Shown here piece by piece: positions 5,807 to 7,162 of a stretch of 7,162 nt of DNA. Position numbers and translations under genes: made by a program. The DNA is from Alphaproteobacteria bacterium MarineAlpha3_Bin4 (GTDB taxonomy: Bacteria; Pseudomonadota; Alphaproteobacteria; Rhodospirillales; Casp-alpha2): positions 1 to 7,162 of the forward strand of contig PTLJ01000076.1 in NCBI GenBank assembly GCA_002938045.1, written 5' to 3'. Below the pieces are notes generated by a model, which did no database searches, was not told where the DNA came from, and was given only the letters and a program-made list of their open reading frames with translations. Within the stretch, counting starts at the first letter, position 1. Each line of letters opens with the position of its first letter.

Positions 5807-6682
5807 ATGTTTAAGGGCTCATTTCCCGCGCTGATCACACCGATGAAGGATGGGTCGGTCGATGAAGACAGCTTTAAGTCGTTCGTCGATTGGCAGATCA
5901 ACGAGGGCTCAGACGGAGTGGTCCCCTGTGGCACAACTGGTGAATCACCAACGCTTTCGCACGAAGAACACATGCAGGTAACGGAGATGTGTGTCGAGGT
6001 CGCCAAAGGCCGCGTCCCGGTCATCGCCGGCACTGGTTCCAACTCGACCATAGAAGCGATAATGTTAACGCAGCACGCCGAGAAGGCTGGTGCCGATGCC
6101 GCCCTTGTGGTTACGCCGTATTACAATAAGCCGACGCAAGAGGGCATGTACCAGCATTTTAAAGCCATTCACGACGACACCGAGCTTCCAATCATCATCT
6201 ACAACATCCCGGGACGCAGCGTGGTCGACATCTCGGTCAACACGATGGCCCGGCTCGCGGAGTTGCCCAACATCATCGGCGTCAAGGATGCGACCCAGGA
6301 TCTGGCTCGTCCGATGCTGACACGGCTCGCTATCAAGGGTGACTTTTGTCTACTGTCGGGCGAGGACGGCACCGCAGTGCCATTCCTGGCAGGCGGCGGT
6401 AATGGGTGCATCTCGGTGACAGCCAACGTCGCTCCCCGCCAATGTTCGGACATGCAGCGAGCCTGGAGAGAAGGTGATCTTGACAGTTGCATGGAACTGC
6501 AAGATAGGTTGATGCCTTTGCATTCAGCGCTGTTCTGCGAGACTAGCCCTGGCCCGGTCAAGTACGCTGCCAGCCTTCTTGGCAAATGCACCCCGGAGGC
6601 GCGTTTACCGATCATCGAAATCGCCGAATTGAGCAAGGCCAAAGTCAAGGAAGCCATGGTCGGAGCTGGTCTGCTTAACTGA
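5807..6682 (+). CDS. dapA: 4-hydroxy-tetrahydrodipicolinate synthase
   Basis: Condenses pyruvate with L-aspartate-4-semialdehyde to 4-hydroxy-tetrahydrodipicolinate, the first committed step of the diaminopimelate/lysine pathway, in the cytoplasm. The product feeds both lysine synthesis and the meso-DAP of peptidoglycan. The 291-residue (beta/alpha)8 barrel has the Schiff-base lysine K160 in IGVKDAT. It also has T43 and T44 in CGTTGESPTL, Y106 in TPYYNKPT, Y132 in IIYNIPGRS, and R137 of the same motif for substrate carboxylate binding; this is the complete DapA set and separates it from N-acetylneuraminate lyase and other barrel relatives. The ATG at 5807 has GGGAG six bases upstream. smpB follows after 24 bp, suggesting one transcript. 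Divergent orientation from a lytic transglycosylase gene is a familiar alphaproteobacterial layout. No attenuator or lysine riboswitch is visible in the short leader. Confidence 0.97.
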   Translation: MFKGSFPALITPMKDGSVDEDSFKSFVDWQINEGSDGVVPCGTTGESPTLSHEEHMQVTEMCVEVAKGRVPVIAGTGSNSTIEAIMLTQHAEKAGADAALVVTPYYNKPTQEGMYQHFKAIHDDTELPIIIYNIPGRSVVDISVNTMARLAELPNIIGVKDATQDLARPMLTRLAIKGDFCLLSGEDGTAVPFLAGGGNGCISVTANVAPRQCSDMQRAWREGDLDSCMELQDRLMPLHSALFCETSPGPVKYAASLLGKCTPEARLPIIEIAELSKAKVKEAMVGAGLLN

Positions 6683-6706
6683 CACCGATCGGAAGGCCAC
6701 CAACCG

Positions 6707-7162
6707 ATGGGCCGGACCAAGACGACAACACGGGGCAATATCGTCGCCAAGAACAGGAAGGCGCGGCGCGACTATGTGATCCACGACAAATTTGAGGCGG
6801 GCATTGTCCTCAAGGGTACTGAAGTCAAATCGTTGCGAGAGGGTCGGGCCAGTATTGGCGAGGCCTTCGCCGGCGAGAAGGGGAACGAGCTGTTTCTCCA
6901 GAACGCCTATATTCCTGAATATTCTGCATCCGGAGCAGCTAGCTACGAGCCCCGCGCGCCGCGAAAACTGCTGATGCATCGGAGTGAAATAGGCAAGCTA
7001 CTCGGTGCCATCAACCGCAAAGGCATGACCATCGTGCCTTTAAGCGTTTACTTCAATAAACGCGGCATCGCCAAGGTCGAGTTAGCCATCGCTGAGGGCA
7101 AGCAGCAACGCGACAAGCGCCAAACAGTGAAACAACGCGATTGGGACCGTCAGAAAGCGCGG
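6707..7162 (+). CDS. smpB: SsrA-binding protein SmpB, 3' end outside window
   Basis: SmpB binds tmRNA (SsrA) and brings it to stalled ribosomes for trans-translation and tagging of incomplete proteins. The open frame runs 152 codons to the right edge with no stop; family members end only a few residues beyond this point, so the gene is nearly complete. The beta-barrel core carries GTEVKSLREGRASI (37-50), ELFLQNAYIPEY (61-72), RKLLMHRSEI (86-95) and RKGMTIVPL (104-112). The C-terminal tail has DKRQTVKQRDW (136-146), the conserved helix that enters the decoding centre beside tmRNA. The ATG at 6707 has GGAAGG ten bases upstream, a somewhat long spacing. It follows dapA by 24 bp in the same direction with no terminator visible between them, so co-transcription is likely. 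Confidence 0.96.
   Translation, partial: MGRTKTTTRGNIVAKNRKARRDYVIHDKFEAGIVLKGTEVKSLREGRASIGEAFAGEKGNELFLQNAYIPEYSASGAASYEPRAPRKLLMHRSEIGKLLGAINRKGMTIVPLSVYFNKRGIAKVELAIAEGKQQRDKRQTVKQRDWDRQKAR

Noticed and set aside
5599..6051. 150-codon minus-strand frame spanning the divergent region and the start of dapA
   Set aside because: It is mostly the mirror of dapA codons and has no family features; it would also cover the dapA promoter and ribosome site.
5807..6682. N-acetylneuraminate lyase or another DapA-like aldolase
   Set aside because: The complete DapA residue set (T43, T44, Y106, Y132, R137, K160) and linkage to smpB favour true dapA.
6199..6750. 183-codon minus-strand frame opposite dapA and the start of smpB
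   Set aside because: Both genes beneath it are certain, and the translation looks like a compositional shadow.

Overview
The window looks like chromosomal DNA from an alphaproteobacterium, probably near Rhodospirillales or Rhizobiales. The basis is moderately GC-rich coding sequence, an M23 peptidase and bactofilin pair, and a lytic transglycosylase divergent from a dapA-smpB pair, a layout familiar in alphaproteobacteria. This placement is inference from gene content and protein character; no ribosomal RNA or other phylogenetic marker is present. I see no tRNA, rRNA, CRISPR array, insertion sequence, integrase, attachment site or replication origin. Coding density is very high, and no gene-free stretch is longer than 183 bp.

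Left part (1-990, + strand): the C-terminal part of an M23 (LytM-type) peptidoglycan endopeptidase, cut by the window edge, overlaps by 20 bp a bactofilin gene. The bactofilin has an MFSK-type N-terminus, a beta-helical core and a disordered tail. In relatives this pair works together, the bactofilin scaffold positioning the wall hydrolase. A weak terminator-like fold lies at the end of the bactofilin gene, where it meets the convergent operon.

Middle part (1034-3575, - strand): a compact three-gene operon, in transcription order an (S)-2-haloacid dehalogenase with a complete L-DEX catalytic set, a serine alpha/beta hydrolase, and a PLP-dependent serine/threonine dehydratase or racemase-like enzyme. 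The first junction is a 12-bp gap and the second a 38-bp overlap. A good sigma70-like promoter (TTGACC, 17 bp, AATAAT) sits just upstream, with an 8-bp direct repeat overlapping its -35 element. The enzymes look catabolic, but the joint pathway is not obvious.

Right part (3647-7162): a secreted Slt70-type lytic transglycosylase (- strand) is divergent from dapA (diaminopimelate/lysine pathway) and smpB (trans-translation, cut by the right edge). The 183-bp divergent region carries candidate promoters in both directions. Overall, three envelope genes (M23 peptidase, bactofilin, transglycosylase) and dapA, which supplies the DAP of peptidoglycan, surround the small catabolic operon.

I do not see a clearly new system. 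The observations most worth pursuing are the three-enzyme operon with its repeat-bearing promoter, and the serine-racemase-like active site of the annotated dehydratase.
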